The notes beneath the pieces were generated by a model. That model had not been told where the DNA came from, made no database searches, and saw only the letters and a list, made by a program, of their open reading frames with translations. DNA of 64,000 nt from Haloprofundus marisrubri (GTDB taxonomy: Archaea; Halobacteriota; Halobacteria; Halobacteriales; Haloferacaceae). Shown here piece after piece: positions 1 to 11,352 of the stretch. The position numbers and the translations under genes were made by a program. Location: assembly GCF_001469955.1 (NCBI RefSeq), contig NZ_LOPU01000011.1, positions 59,970 through 123,969 of the forward strand, given 5' to 3'. Within the stretch, counting starts at the first letter, position 1; each line of letters starts with the position of its first letter.

Positions 1-930
1 GTCACCGGTGCGTCGCTGATGTCGCTGTCGCTGGTGGGCGAACTCGCCAGCGAGGGAACCCGCGCGAACCACATCGGCAAGGCCAACGCCGCCAACTTCG
101 CGGCGTCGGTGCTCGGCAGTCTCAGCGCCGGTGCGCTGTACGAACTGCTCGGCTTCACGCCCATCTTCTCGCTCATCGTCGTGTTGCTCTCGGTTGCGAC
201 GGGTATCGTCTGGATTTTCGTCTCGCCCGACAAGACTCGCGTGAAGGGGTTTCCGTTCTCGGACCTCGCGCTCAACCGCCGCATCGTCACCATCTCCAGT
301 TTCCGTGCCCAGTACGCCGTCGCCGTGACGCTCGTCCGGACGTGGGTTCCCATCTACGCGGGTGTCTCCATGGCCAGTGGCGGACTGGCCTACGGGGCGC
401 TGGCGGTGAGCGTCACGGTCACCACCGAGAAGTTCTGTAACATGCTCCTGCAACCGCATACGGGTCGACTCTCTGACCGCTACGGCCGCGCGCTGTTCGT
501 CTTCTTCGGCGGTGGCCTCTACGGTCTCATCGCGCTCGCTGTACCCTTTTCACCCGAAATCGGGACGTATTTCGGCGTACCGACCGACCTGCCGTTTCTC
601 GGCCCGCTGACCCCGGCGTTCCTTCCGCTGGCAGTCCTCTCGGGACTGCTCGGCATCGCCGACAGCTTCCGCGAACCGGCGAGTATGGCGCTGTTTGCCG
701 ACGAGGGCAGTGGCGGGAAGGGCGTCGCGTCGAGTTTCGGCATCCGCGAACTCGTCTGGCGACCCGGCAGCGTTATCGGCCCGCTGCTCGGCGGGTGGCT
801 GATGGCGGAAGTCGGCATGGCGTGGGTGTTCTACGTCGGCGGGGCGTCCGCGATTACGGGCGTGTTGACGATGCTCGGCGTCCTCGTCTACCACAACGGA
901 ACCGGCGCTCGTGCGCTGACCGAGTGGTAA
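1..930 (+). CDS. MFS transporter, 5' truncated by the window edge
   Basis: C-terminal part of a major facilitator superfamily carrier, an inner-membrane secondary transporter of unknown substrate. The reading frame is open to base 1, so the true start lies outside the window. An ATG at 19 is internal. Several hydrophobic helices are visible, and the loop GRLSDRYGR, at about residues 151-159 counted from that ATG, matches the MFS motif A consensus (GxLaDrxGr). The protein ends with a last helix and a short polar tail. Family assignment is firm; the substrate cannot be read from sequence. The next gene is convergent. Confidence 0.85.
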   Translation, partial: VTGASLMSLSLVGELASEGTRANHIGKANAANFAASVLGSLSAGALYELLGFTPIFSLIVVLLSVATGIVWIFVSPDKTRVKGFPFSDLALNRRIVTISSFRAQYAVAVTLVRTWVPIYAGVSMASGGLAYGALAVSVTVTTEKFCNMLLQPHTGRLSDRYGRALFVFFGGGLYGLIALAVPFSPEIGTYFGVPTDLPFLGPLTPAFLPLAVLSGLLGIADSFREPASMALFADEGSGGKGVASSFGIRELVWRPGSVIGPLLGGWLMAEVGMAWVFYVGGASAITGVLTMLGVLVYHNGTGARALTEW

Positions 931-999
931 GAGGGTTGAGAACGGGGAGAACGGAGAAACCAGAAATACCCGAAACCAAAAAACAGCAAAGTCGCCCGT

Positions 1000-2040
1000 T
1001 CAGTCGTCGCCAACGGCCTTATGTCCGCTTCGGGACGACGCGTCGGCCTGCTGGTTCGAGTGTTCCCGTCCCCCACTGAGTTCGTCGGGTCGGAGGGCCC
1101 ATCCGAGCGCGTAGCCGACGATGCCGACGACGACACCGGGGCCGAAGCCGTGTTCGACGCTCACTGCGAGCACGTCACCGAACGACGCACCCACCGACTG
1201 GGCCGCCCACGCGATGCCGAGTAGCGACGACAGCGCGATACCGATAGCGACGCAGACGGCGACGTGTTCTCCTTGTGCGGCGGCGTAGCCGACCACCGCG
1301 AGTGTGAGTACCACGACGACGCCGTTCAACAGCGCCGGATGCGTGAACTGCGAGAGATGCGCCGCCAACAGGACGACGCCGAGCGAGAGTACGCCGAGCC
1401 GACTCGTCGGTTTCCATCTCCGTATCTGTGCGTACAATGCGACGAACAACAGCGTGGCGATGCCGAGGGTGTAGATGGCGCTGCTCCACGGGAGCATCTC
1501 CCCGGCAACGACGAGCGACGCCGTCCCGACGACGGCGAGCGCACCCGTCACCCAGTCGTACTCCCTCGCCGCACTGCCACGCCGAACGTCCAGCAGAAAC
1601 GACAACGGCGTCACGTCGCCACGTGAGACCGACCGTTCGTAGCGACGAATGGCGACGCCGCCGGCGAACAGCAGACTGCCGACGACGGCCGCGAGACTGC
1701 CGGCGTAGCCGACGGCCCGAGCGAAAACGGTAGCCGTCGAGACGTCGCCGATGCCGGCCGAGACCCCGAGCAGTTGCTGACCGTGCAGCGACAGCGCGAA
1801 CGCTACCGAAAACACCGCAATCCACACGCCGCCGGCACCGCCGCCGCGAGCACTGTAGCGCGTCAGTGCGGCGACGCCGACCACCGTTCCGAGCAGCGTC
1901 GGGACCGAGAAAAGCGTCAGTCCGCCCAGCGCCGTCGGGTCGACGAACCCGTAGGTCACGACTCCGACCGCGAAGACGACTGACACGACGGCCGCTAAAC
2001 GCGTCAAACGTTCGTCAGTTCCGAAGACTATCGACCGCAT
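1000..2040 (-). CDS. Polytopic membrane protein, unknown function
   Basis: Protein of 346 aa made mostly of hydrophobic helices (about 10 by eye) with a hydrophilic C-terminal tail of about 35 residues. I do not recognise a family motif. The frame continues to a GTG at 2073, but a TATA-like element at 2076-2083 on the minus strand would put transcription start near 2054. The ATG at 2040 is therefore preferred. Codon use is as for the neighbours. It is convergent with the MFS gene and monocistronic. Confidence 0.65.
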   Translation of the reverse strand: MRSIVFGTDERLTRLAAVVSVVFAVGVVTYGFVDPTALGGLTLFSVPTLLGTVVGVAALTRYSARGGGAGGVWIAVFSVAFALSLHGQQLLGVSAGIGDVSTATVFARAVGYAGSLAAVVGSLLFAGGVAIRRYERSVSRGDVTPLSFLLDVRRGSAAREYDWVTGALAVVGTASLVVAGEMLPWSSAIYTLGIATLLFVALYAQIRRWKPTSRLGVLSLGVVLLAAHLSQFTHPALLNGVVVVLTLAVVGYAAAQGEHVAVCVAIGIALSSLLGIAWAAQSVGASFGDVLAVSVEHGFGPGVVVGIVGYALGWALRPDELSGGREHSNQQADASSRSGHKAVGDD

Positions 2041-2075
2041 ACGCTGCGACACAGTCGCTAGTAGAGCGTCCACTA

Positions 2076-2083
2076 CATATAAC
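2076..2083 (-). promoter_or_regulatory. TATA-like promoter element
   Basis: On the minus strand this reads as a GTTATATG-type box, 36-43 nt before the ATG at 2040. It fits archaeal TATA spacing for a start site near 2054 with a short leader. Confidence 0.4.
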
Positions 2084-2224
2084 TTAGTCAGACAGTATCA
2101 CTTTAATACTGGTCAGAAAATCGGCCGGTCGCCGGACGACTCCCACGATGTCAAATCTCTGCCAGTTAACGGCCGATGACCCACCCACAACCTACCGGCC
2201 GGGCATGGACCGCCCGCTTCCCGT

Positions 2225-4153
<1,929 letters not shown>

Positions 4154-4196
4154 GAACGGACGAAACCGAGGGACGGGGATAAGTGTTTTTGACCCG

Positions 4197-4212
4197 CGCT
4201 ACCGGGGTAGCG
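4197..4212. promoter_or_regulatory. Palindrome between the thrS and malQ promoters
   Basis: CGCTACC-GG-GGTAGCG is a perfect 7-bp inverted repeat with a 2-nt centre. It lies 44 bp before the thrS start and just before a TTTATT-type TATA element (about 4218-4226) for malQ. The position between two divergent promoters suggests an operator. This is inference; no regulator is identified. Confidence 0.45.
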
Positions 4213-4285
4213 AAAGGAATTTATTCGACGTCGGTCGTCCCCCGGCGGCCGTACAGTTAAATCACAGAAGCCGGAACTGTCTCTC

Positions 4286-5767
4286 ATGCGATTCGACCGA
4301 CAAAGCGGCGTCTTTCTCCACGTCTCTTCGCTCCCCGGCCCGCACGGTATCGGTGACCTCGGCGACGGCGCACGCGCATTCGTCGATTTTCTCGCAGACG
4401 CAGACCAGTCGCTGTGGCAGGTCTGTCCGCTCGGACCGACGTCGTCGGCACACGGTAACTCGCCGTACCAGTCGTTCTCGGCGTTCGCCGGCAACCCCCT
4501 GTTTGTCGACCTCAGACAGGTCGAGTGGCTCACCGACGACGACCTCAAACCCGTCCCCGAGTTCAACCCGCACGAGACCGACTACCACCGCGTCTCGGAG
4601 TACAAACGCCCGCTGCTCGAAACCGCGTTCGAGCGCTTCGACTCCGAGGGGTCCGACGACGACCACGAGGCGTTCGAGGCGTTCCGCGAACGAGAGGCCT
4701 CGTGGCTCGACGACTACACGCTCTTTATTTCGCTGAAAGAAGAGCACGACCACGTCGCGTGGATAGACTGGCCCAGCGAGTTGAAGACGCGGGACGAGGA
4801 CGCACTCGAACAGGCCCGAAACGACCTCGAAGCCGAGCGTCGCTACCACGCGTTCTGCCAGTACCTGTTCGACGAACAGTGGCGTGACCTCAAATCGTAT
4901 GCCGCCGACCACGACATCTCGCTCGTCGGCGACCTGCCCATCTACGTCGCGCTCGACAGCGCGGACGTGTGGGCGTCGCCCGAAGCGTTCGACTTAGACG
5001 AGAACAACGAACCCGCCGCCGTCGCGGGCGTCCCGCCGCAGTTCGGCGACAGCGGCCAGCGCTGGGGTAATCCGTTGTACGACTGGGACCACCTGCGCGA
5101 GACGGGCTACGACTGGTGGCGTCGTCGCTTCTCTCGACTGTTCGACCTCGTCGACATCGCCCGCCTCGACCATTTCAAAGGATTCGACGAGTACTGGGCG
5201 ATTCCCGCCGACGCCGACGACCCGGCGGCGGGGTCGTGGCGCAACGCGCCCGGCTACGACTTCTTCGAGACGATAGAACGCGAGTTCGGTGACCTCCCGT
5301 TCGTCGTCGAAGACTTGGGCTTCATCGACGAGCAACTCGCTGCCTTCCGCGACAACTTCGAGTTCCCCGGCATGCGCGTGCCGCACTACGCCGACTGGTG
5401 CCGCGAGGGCGACATGAACCAACCGATGCACTACCCGCACACTAGCATCGGCTACACCGCCACCCACGACACCGACACGACAGTCGGCTACTACCACAGT
5501 CTCCCCGACGACCAGAAAGACTGTCTGCACTACAACCTTGGCGTCGACGGCAGTGAAATCAACTGGTCCATCATCGAAGCCGTCTGGAACTCCGAGGCGG
5601 TGCTGGCGATGACGACGGTTCCCGACCTGCTCGGCCTCGGTTCCGAGGCCAGATTCAACACGCCCGGCACCGCGGAAGGCAACTGGTCGTGGCGGTGTAC
5701 GCACGACGGGTTGGAGGACGGAGTGGCCCAGCGACTGCGGGACGTGACCGACTTCACGATTCGGTGA
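4286..5767 (+). CDS. malQ: 4-alpha-glucanotransferase (GH77 amylomaltase)
   Basis: Cytoplasmic enzyme that transfers 1,4-alpha-glucan chains in glycogen/maltodextrin metabolism; 493 aa, typical for the family. Visible GH77 motifs are the N-terminal GVFLHVSSLPGPHGIGD and the GDLPIYVALDSADVW block. RLDHFKGF carries the nucleophile Asp, VEDLG the acid/base Glu, and THDTDT is near the C terminus. Start is the ATG at 4286, at residue MRFDRQSG. A TATA-like box near 4218-4226 would give a leader of about 35-40 nt, longer than most in this window. No other sugar genes are adjacent. Confidence 0.95.
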   Translation: MRFDRQSGVFLHVSSLPGPHGIGDLGDGARAFVDFLADADQSLWQVCPLGPTSSAHGNSPYQSFSAFAGNPLFVDLRQVEWLTDDDLKPVPEFNPHETDYHRVSEYKRPLLETAFERFDSEGSDDDHEAFEAFREREASWLDDYTLFISLKEEHDHVAWIDWPSELKTRDEDALEQARNDLEAERRYHAFCQYLFDEQWRDLKSYAADHDISLVGDLPIYVALDSADVWASPEAFDLDENNEPAAVAGVPPQFGDSGQRWGNPLYDWDHLRETGYDWWRRRFSRLFDLVDIARLDHFKGFDEYWAIPADADDPAAGSWRNAPGYDFFETIEREFGDLPFVVEDLGFIDEQLAAFRDNFEFPGMRVPHYADWCREGDMNQPMHYPHTSIGYTATHDTDTTVGYYHSLPDDQKDCLHYNLGVDGSEINWSIIEAVWNSEAVLAMTTVPDLLGLGSEARFNTPGTAEGNWSWRCTHDGLEDGVAQRLRDVTDFTIR

Positions 5768-5911
5768 GTTGACCGCGCCGCAAGCGGACACACGGCCGTC
5801 CCCGGGTCGTCCGAAGCCACCTCATGACGTCTGGTGGGGCTGTGCTGCCCGGGAAGTGTCCTCGGAGGAAACACCCCGATACTCATGTTACCGAGGTTCC
5901 ACTTCTAATTC

Positions 5912-6175
5912 GTGAATCGATTTTACGTCTATTATGCGTGTTTCGCAATCTACGGCGCACTGTTCGGATTGCGGGGAGTCTTAGCTGTCGTCGAGGGACG
6001 TTCGAGTGTACCCCTCATCTTACAGGGAGTCTTTGGAATCTGTCTGATGGTCGCATCCGTATACGAAGTGCTCACGAACTCTCCGAACGAGTTCGACATC
6101 GGGAATCTGCTGTTCTGGGGACTCGTTGCGTGTACCGTGGGGATTATCGTGTTACTCGTTCCCGAACTCATCTGA
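5912..6175 (+). CDS. Small membrane protein, unknown function
   Basis: 87 aa with three hydrophobic segments (about residues 3-24, 34-52 and 66-86), starting at a GTG. It looks like an integral membrane protein. No family is recognised. Base composition is less GC-rich than its neighbours. A longer overlapping frame (5824-6291) has no membrane pattern or protein-like composition, so this frame is preferred. It is convergent with the following gene. Confidence 0.5.
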   Translation: MNRFYVYYACFAIYGALFGLRGVLAVVEGRSSVPLILQGVFGICLMVASVYEVLTNSPNEFDIGNLLFWGLVACTVGIIVLLVPELI

Positions 6176-6252
6176 TTACGGAACCGTGGGTTCGAGAGTC
6201 ACGAGTGGCCTCGTCGAATCGGAGTCGACTCGCTTCCGGTTCTTCCTCTCGT

Positions 6253-7692
6253 TCAGTACGCGAGACTCCAGAGGCCGTACGGAATCAGTAACAGCAACGC
6301 TGCCCACATCCCCACGGTCAGCGTATCCCCGACCGACGCGCCCCCAACGAGAAAGACGAGCGGTGCCGCGACGAGTCCGGTGGCGACGAGCAGCGCCGTC
6401 GCTGCGATGGGCCGACTCATCGGGTCGAGGTCGGTCGTCCGCACCGAGAGCGCGAACTCGTCGGTGAACGACTCGGGGTTCGAAACCGGCCCGAGATACC
6501 GTTCCGCCTCGTCGTCGCCCCATCCGGTCGTACACTCGAACGTCCGCGTCGCCAGCAATCGGTCGGGTAATCGGTCGTCGACCAGTTCCACGTCGCGGAA
6601 CCCGCCGACCGGCACCGACCACTGCGGTTCGGCGAGCCACGTGTCGTAGGCGACGATGCGTTCGTCGTAGCGGCGGTACTCCATCGGGCCGTAGTGGAGG
6701 TAGTGCGACCCGACGCTCACCGCGAGTGCGAGTACGTAGAGTACGACGACGGTGACGAGCGAGGCGAGCACCACCGTCCGCGAGACGTTGTCGCCGCCGA
6801 CGACGGCGAAGAAGGCGAGCCAGAGAAAGCCGAACGACGTCGCGTACACCGGTGCTTCGGGAAAGAGTACACCGAGGACGCCGGTCCACGCGACGCTTTC
6901 CCGGTCTGTCGACGCTCGGGCGGTCGGTGCTCCGGCGGGAACGTCGACCGGTTCGACAGCGCGGTCGACCTCGTCGGGACCGGCGAGCCACTGCGTGAGT
7001 CGCCCGCCGTCGTCGCTGTGGGTCGCTCGGAACGCCGACCAGTCGACGAGCAGTTTGATGATGACGACGATACCCAGCGCGGCGACACCGCTCCCGGGCC
7101 CGAGAGCGCCGAGGATAGGGATTGAAAACAGCACGAACGCGAAGAAGAACGCCTCTCGAACCGGTGTTTCGACCACCGAGTACGGCGAAACGCGCTCGTA
7201 ACGTCGGGTGTCGAAGTAGCCACGTTTCGTCTCCAGCAGTTGGCCCAGCGAGAGCGACCCGGCACCGACCGCCACCTCCCAGAACGTAACCCCCGAGGTG
7301 TCGAGCGTCGACGCGAGGCCGACGCCGATGAACATCGAGAGCATGGCGAACCCACCGAAGACGGCCGTCGTGAACGGAATATTTCGAAGATAGACGGGCG
7401 GTAGCCAGTCGACCAGTTCGATACGCCCGCGTTTCTCGGTCAACTCGCTCTCGGCGACGTCCAGCACACCCTCTCGGTCGGCGGGTGCCCGCCGCTGCGC
7501 GAACGGCGCTTTCAGACTCGTCAGCAGAATCGACACCGACAGTTCGACGGCGTAGATGACGACCAGCGTGACCGGTTCCCACCCGAAGGCGACGAGGCCG
7601 ACGAGAGGAACGAGATTCACCAACAGCGTCGGGACGAACCCGGTGAAGTCGCTGACGCTGCCGACACGCTCGGGGATGGTGGAGGAGGCCAT
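6253..7692 (-). CDS. DUF6498-type polytopic membrane protein
   Basis: 479 aa, starting at the ATG at 7692. Several transmembrane helices are interrupted by two hydrophilic stretches. The first, about residues 70-95, is charged. The second is a long loop around residues 240-280 rich in Asp, Glu, Pro and Ala. The N-terminal block with NLVPLVGLVAFGW and VELSVSILLTSLKAPF resembles haloarchaeal proteins annotated DUF6498; that assignment is from memory and function is unknown. It is separated by 88 bp from the next minus-strand gene. Confidence 0.65.
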   Translation of the reverse strand: MASSTIPERVGSVSDFTGFVPTLLVNLVPLVGLVAFGWEPVTLVVIYAVELSVSILLTSLKAPFAQRRAPADREGVLDVAESELTEKRGRIELVDWLPPVYLRNIPFTTAVFGGFAMLSMFIGVGLASTLDTSGVTFWEVAVGAGSLSLGQLLETKRGYFDTRRYERVSPYSVVETPVREAFFFAFVLFSIPILGALGPGSGVAALGIVVIIKLLVDWSAFRATHSDDGGRLTQWLAGPDEVDRAVEPVDVPAGAPTARASTDRESVAWTGVLGVLFPEAPVYATSFGFLWLAFFAVVGGDNVSRTVVLASLVTVVVLYVLALAVSVGSHYLHYGPMEYRRYDERIVAYDTWLAEPQWSVPVGGFRDVELVDDRLPDRLLATRTFECTTGWGDDEAERYLGPVSNPESFTDEFALSVRTTDLDPMSRPIAATALLVATGLVAAPLVFLVGGASVGDTLTVGMWAALLLLIPYGLWSLAY

Positions 7693-7779
7693 CGCGTACT
7701 CTCGTGCTCGGAGTAGACTCGGATAAACCGTTCGGAGACCGACAGATGTCCGCTCTCGAAGCGGAGTCAGTACGTTAGG

Positions 7780-8835
7780 TCACCGAAGCTCCCGCAGACC
7801 GACCGAGAGAAACAGCGAACTCGCGCCGCCAATCAGGAGTAAAAACCAGTACGAACAGAGCCGATAGACGAGCACTGCTGCGGCGGCCGTCTCCAGACCG
7901 ACTTCGGCGAGAACGACGACAGCGGCCGTCAGTCCGACTTCGGTTCCACCCAACCCACCGGGCGTCGGCAACAGCGTCGCCAACCCCGCGGCCGGAACGA
8001 CGAACAGCACGAGCGCCAACGGGAGCGACTGGCCGACAGCGAGCGACCCCAAGTAGAGTGGCAGTGCGAACAACACCCAGCCGACGGCGGCGTACACTGC
8101 CGCCCACACGACGGTCCTGCGGTCGCTGGTCGCGCGGTCGAACGTCGAGAAGAACTCGTCGAGGCCGCGGTCGACCGCCTCGGGTGCGAGCCGTTGCTGG
8201 AGTCGCGGACCGGCGCGTCGAAACACGGTCCGACCGACCGACGCGACGCCGTGGACGACGCGGCGGAACGCGGTTCGCCGCTTGACGAACCCGGCGATTG
8301 CGAGGGCGACGAGCGCCAAGACGGCGACGAGTCCGAACACGACGAGTTCCGTTCCGGAGGCGACACCGTCGGCGACGACGAACCACCCGAAGCCGACGGC
8401 GGCGACGACGAGCGACGCGACGAAGACGACCAGTTCGCTCGCGGTGACGGAGGCGAACGTCCCGCGATACTCGAGGTCCATCTCCTCGGCGAGCACGTAC
8501 GCCATCAGCGGGACACCCCCGGCGTGGCCGAACGGCAGAACCTGCTTGGCGAACGTCCCGGTGAGATAGCCCAGTCGGACCCTCCCAGTCGGCACTGTCG
8601 GTTCGACTGTCCGCAGAAACAGCAGCGTCGAACTGCTCCACGCCAACTGCGCGAGAAGGCTCGCAACGAGCGCCACGCCCAGAAGCAGCGGGTCCATCGT
8701 CCGTAACTCTCCGACGATTTCGCGCCAACTCACCCCGGAGACCCCGACGAGCACCGCGAGTGCGACGACGATGGCGACACCCACGCCGACGCGCTTGCGC
8801 ATCGACCCGGCACGAGTGACCTCCGTCGTTCCCAT
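7780..8835 (-). CDS. Lysylphosphatidylglycerol synthase-type transmembrane (UPF0104) protein
   Basis: 351 aa, start ATG 8835. It is a flippase-like membrane protein of the family related to the transmembrane part of MprF and to archaeal AglD C-terminal domains. Evidence is the multi-helix pattern with the conserved core GYLTGTFAKQVLPFGHAGGVPLMAYVL (about residues 88-114) and TPGGLGGTEVGLTAAVVVLAEVG (about 291-313). Both are hallmarks of the family. There is no synthase domain, so it is not a full MprF. The role in lipid or glycan handling is inference. It is divergent from the M20 hydrolase. Confidence 0.8.
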   Translation of the reverse strand: MGTTEVTRAGSMRKRVGVGVAIVVALAVLVGVSGVSWREIVGELRTMDPLLLGVALVASLLAQLAWSSSTLLFLRTVEPTVPTGRVRLGYLTGTFAKQVLPFGHAGGVPLMAYVLAEEMDLEYRGTFASVTASELVVFVASLVVAAVGFGWFVVADGVASGTELVVFGLVAVLALVALAIAGFVKRRTAFRRVVHGVASVGRTVFRRAGPRLQQRLAPEAVDRGLDEFFSTFDRATSDRRTVVWAAVYAAVGWVLFALPLYLGSLAVGQSLPLALVLFVVPAAGLATLLPTPGGLGGTEVGLTAAVVVLAEVGLETAAAAVLVYRLCSYWFLLLIGGASSLFLSVGLRELR

Positions 8836-8965
8836 GACGAACGGTTGGCTTACCGGACATTATGAGTCTTCTGTCTGTCAAAGTCTCAAATACGAACCGG
8901 CGCACAGACCCGCACGGATAGCCGCGGGGGGAAACCACATACCGTTCTACCGCAATCACCCGTCC

Positions 8966-10228
8966 ATGCAGGTCGACACAGACCGCCTCCGGGCGGACAT
9001 CGAAGCGAACGCCGAGTTCGGCGACGTGAACGCGGAGACTGGTCGTGGCCGAACCGTCCTCTGCGGCACCGACGCGAACAGGAAGGCCCGCGAGTACTTC
9101 GTCGGACGACTCGAAGACGCCGGTCTCGCCGTCGAAATCGACGCTATCGGAAACATTTCTGGAACTTGGTCGCCCGACTCGGCGGACGAAACCGCCGCGC
9201 CCGTCGCGTTCGGCAGCCACCTCGATTCGGTGCCGGAGGGTGGCATCTTCGACGGACCGCTCGGGGTGTACGCCGCGCTCGAAAGCGTTCGCGCGATGCA
9301 GGACGCCGAACTCGAACCCGACCGTCCGATAGTCGTCGTCTCCTTCACCGAGGAGGAAGGCCAGCGGTTCGCCGACGGGTTGCTCGGGTCGTCGGTGTCG
9401 GTCGGACAGCGCACGGTCGAGGAGGCGCTCGCGCTCGAAGACGACGAGGGTGTGACTTTGGAGGAGGCGCTCGACGATATCAGTTTCCGCGGCGAGGGTC
9501 TGCTCGACGCCGGCGACTGGGACGCGTGGTACGAACTCCACATCGAACAGGACACCCAACTCGAACGCGCCGAAATTCCTGTCGGGGTCGTGACGACCAT
9601 CACCGGCATCACGCACTGCGAGGCGACGATTCTCGGCGAGGCGAACCACGCGGGTGCGACGCCGATGGACGAGCGAACCGACGCGCTCGCGGCGGCCGCC
9701 GAGTTCGTCCTCGACGTGGAGCGGGCAGCGAACAGCGTCGTCGACGAGTCGAGCGACTCCGCGGTTGGAACCGTCGGTTCGCTCTCGGTTTCGCCGAACG
9801 CGACGAACGTCGTCCCCGGCCGCGTCGAGATGGGCGTCGACGTCCGCGACGTCGAGTATCGGTCGATGCAGACTATCGTCGGTGCGGCGCGCGAGAGCCT
9901 CACCCGTTTAGAGACCGAACGCGGCGTCGACACCACCTTCGAGCGACCGTTCGACCTCGAACCGACGCCGATGGCCGACCGACTGCGGGAGGCCGCTCAC
10001 GCCGCTGGCGAGGCCGCCGGCATCGAGACGATGGACATGCACTCGGGTGCGGCGCACGACACGATGCACGTCGCCGACGTCACCGACGCGGCGCTGTTGT
10101 TCGCGCCCTCGCACGATGGCATCTCGCACAACCCGCGCGAGTGGACCGACTGGGACGACTGCGCGGCGGCGACGCGCGTCCTCGCCGGGGCCGTCGCCGA
10201 CGCGGCGGGTGGAGAGGACGCCGAATAG
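8966..10228 (+). CDS. M20-family Zn-dependent amidohydrolase (hydantoinase/carbamoylase type)
   Basis: 420 aa metallohydrolase of the M20 peptidase clan, allantoate amidohydrolase/N-carbamoyl-L-amino-acid hydrolase branch. Metal ligands are visible in GSHLDSVPEGGIFDGPLGV (His and Asp), the EEEGQRF glutamates and HIEQ. HSGAAHDTM lies near the C terminus. The frame is open further upstream, but the ATG at 8966 (MQVDTDRLRADIEAN) matches the family's usual N terminus. The exact substrate cannot be told; no purine or hydantoin genes are adjacent. It is followed 73 bp later by a DNA glycosylase on the same strand. Confidence 0.88.
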   Translation: MQVDTDRLRADIEANAEFGDVNAETGRGRTVLCGTDANRKAREYFVGRLEDAGLAVEIDAIGNISGTWSPDSADETAAPVAFGSHLDSVPEGGIFDGPLGVYAALESVRAMQDAELEPDRPIVVVSFTEEEGQRFADGLLGSSVSVGQRTVEEALALEDDEGVTLEEALDDISFRGEGLLDAGDWDAWYELHIEQDTQLERAEIPVGVVTTITGITHCEATILGEANHAGATPMDERTDALAAAAEFVLDVERAANSVVDESSDSAVGTVGSLSVSPNATNVVPGRVEMGVDVRDVEYRSMQTIVGAARESLTRLETERGVDTTFERPFDLEPTPMADRLREAAHAAGEAAGIETMDMHSGAAHDTMHVADVTDAALLFAPSHDGISHNPREWTDWDDCAAATRVLAGAVADAAGGEDAE

Positions 10229-10301
10229 CCTCGCTGTCCGCCGCCGCCCGCCGCTGTCGAACATCGAAACCCGCAAGCCTGCGGGAACCAACGGGGAGAC
10301 G

Positions 10302-11231
10302 ATGGAGCGAGGCGCGATTCCGCTCGACGACTTGGCCGGGGAGTTCGACCTACAAGCGACCGTCGAGAGCGGTCAGTCGTATCTGTGGGACCGCGCCGAC
10401 GGCGGGATGTACGAGACGATGGTCGCCCACGGCGGCGACCACTGGTACGAGACGGTCGTCCCCCCAATGGACGGACTGAGCGACGAGCAGGCGGTCCTCC
10501 GCGTCCGACAGGTCGGCGACGCCGATACTGGAACACTGGAGTGGGAGTCGAACGTCGACGCCGTGCCGCTTCTTACGCACCTGCTCCGCCTCGACGACGA
10601 CTTAGACACAATTTTGGGTTCGACGCCGGACGACCCGCTCCTCCGGCGGGCGTACGACGAGTATCGCGGGATGCGCCTCGTCCGCGACCCGCCGTTCGCC
10701 TGTCTCATCTCGTTTATCTGCTCGGCACAGATGCGCGTCTCGCGTATCCACGGGATGCAGATGGCGATGGCGCGCGAGTTCGGCGACCGAGTCGAGTTCG
10801 ACGGCGAGACGTACCACGCGTTTCCGACGCCCGCGCAGCTGGCCGAACGGACCGAGGACGAACTTCGGGAGCTAAAACTCGGCTATCGCGCCGGCTACGT
10901 CCAGCGCAGTGCGGAGATGGTCGCCACGGGTGAAGCCCACCCCGACGAAGCGCTCAGCCTCGACTACGAGGACGCCCGCGACTCCTTGACCAGATTCGTC
11001 GGCGTCGGCGACAAGGTGGCCGACTGCGTGCTGCTGTTCTCGTTGGGCTTTCTCGAAGCCGTGCCGCTGGACACGTGGATTCAGACGGCCATAGCCGACC
11101 ACTACCCCGACTGCGAACGCGGCAACTACCGCGAGACGTCGCGGGCGATACGCGAGCGCTTCGGCGGCGACTACGCCGGCTACGCCCAGACGTACGTGTT
11201 CTACTACCTGCGCGCCGGCGGCGAGGTCTGA
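10302..11231 (+). CDS. 8-oxoguanine DNA glycosylase (HhH-GPD, Ogg type)
   Basis: 309 aa base-excision repair glycosylase/AP lyase. The helix-hairpin-helix GPD signature GVGDKVADC has the catalytic Lys in the hairpin. It is followed about 20 residues later by the essential Asp in VPLDTWIQ. An N-terminal Ogg-like domain with VESGQSYLW precedes this (eukaryotic OGG1 has the comparable GQSFRW). The CLISFICSAQMRVSRIHGM block is also typical. Start ATG at 10302 (MERGAIPLDD) is chosen because the upstream open frame is out of character. It removes oxidised guanine or alkylated bases; the precise specificity is inference. Confidence 0.87.
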   Translation: MERGAIPLDDLAGEFDLQATVESGQSYLWDRADGGMYETMVAHGGDHWYETVVPPMDGLSDEQAVLRVRQVGDADTGTLEWESNVDAVPLLTHLLRLDDDLDTILGSTPDDPLLRRAYDEYRGMRLVRDPPFACLISFICSAQMRVSRIHGMQMAMAREFGDRVEFDGETYHAFPTPAQLAERTEDELRELKLGYRAGYVQRSAEMVATGEAHPDEALSLDYEDARDSLTRFVGVGDKVADCVLLFSLGFLEAVPLDTWIQTAIADHYPDCERGNYRETSRAIRERFGGDYAGYAQTYVFYYLRAGGEV

Positions 11232-11352
11232 CCGCGCCGGCACGGACTACGAGAGCGCGGTACACGGTGTACGCGTGACTGTCCGTTCGCCGTGACGGAC
11301 ACGTCGCGCCGGGCGAAAATCTATGCATTTCGGTGGGTTACCACTACTCACT

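Noticed and set aside
5824..6291. Open frame overlapping the small membrane gene at 5912-6175
   Set aside because: Its product is Arg/Ser-rich without domain pattern; the 5912 frame has clear membrane segments.
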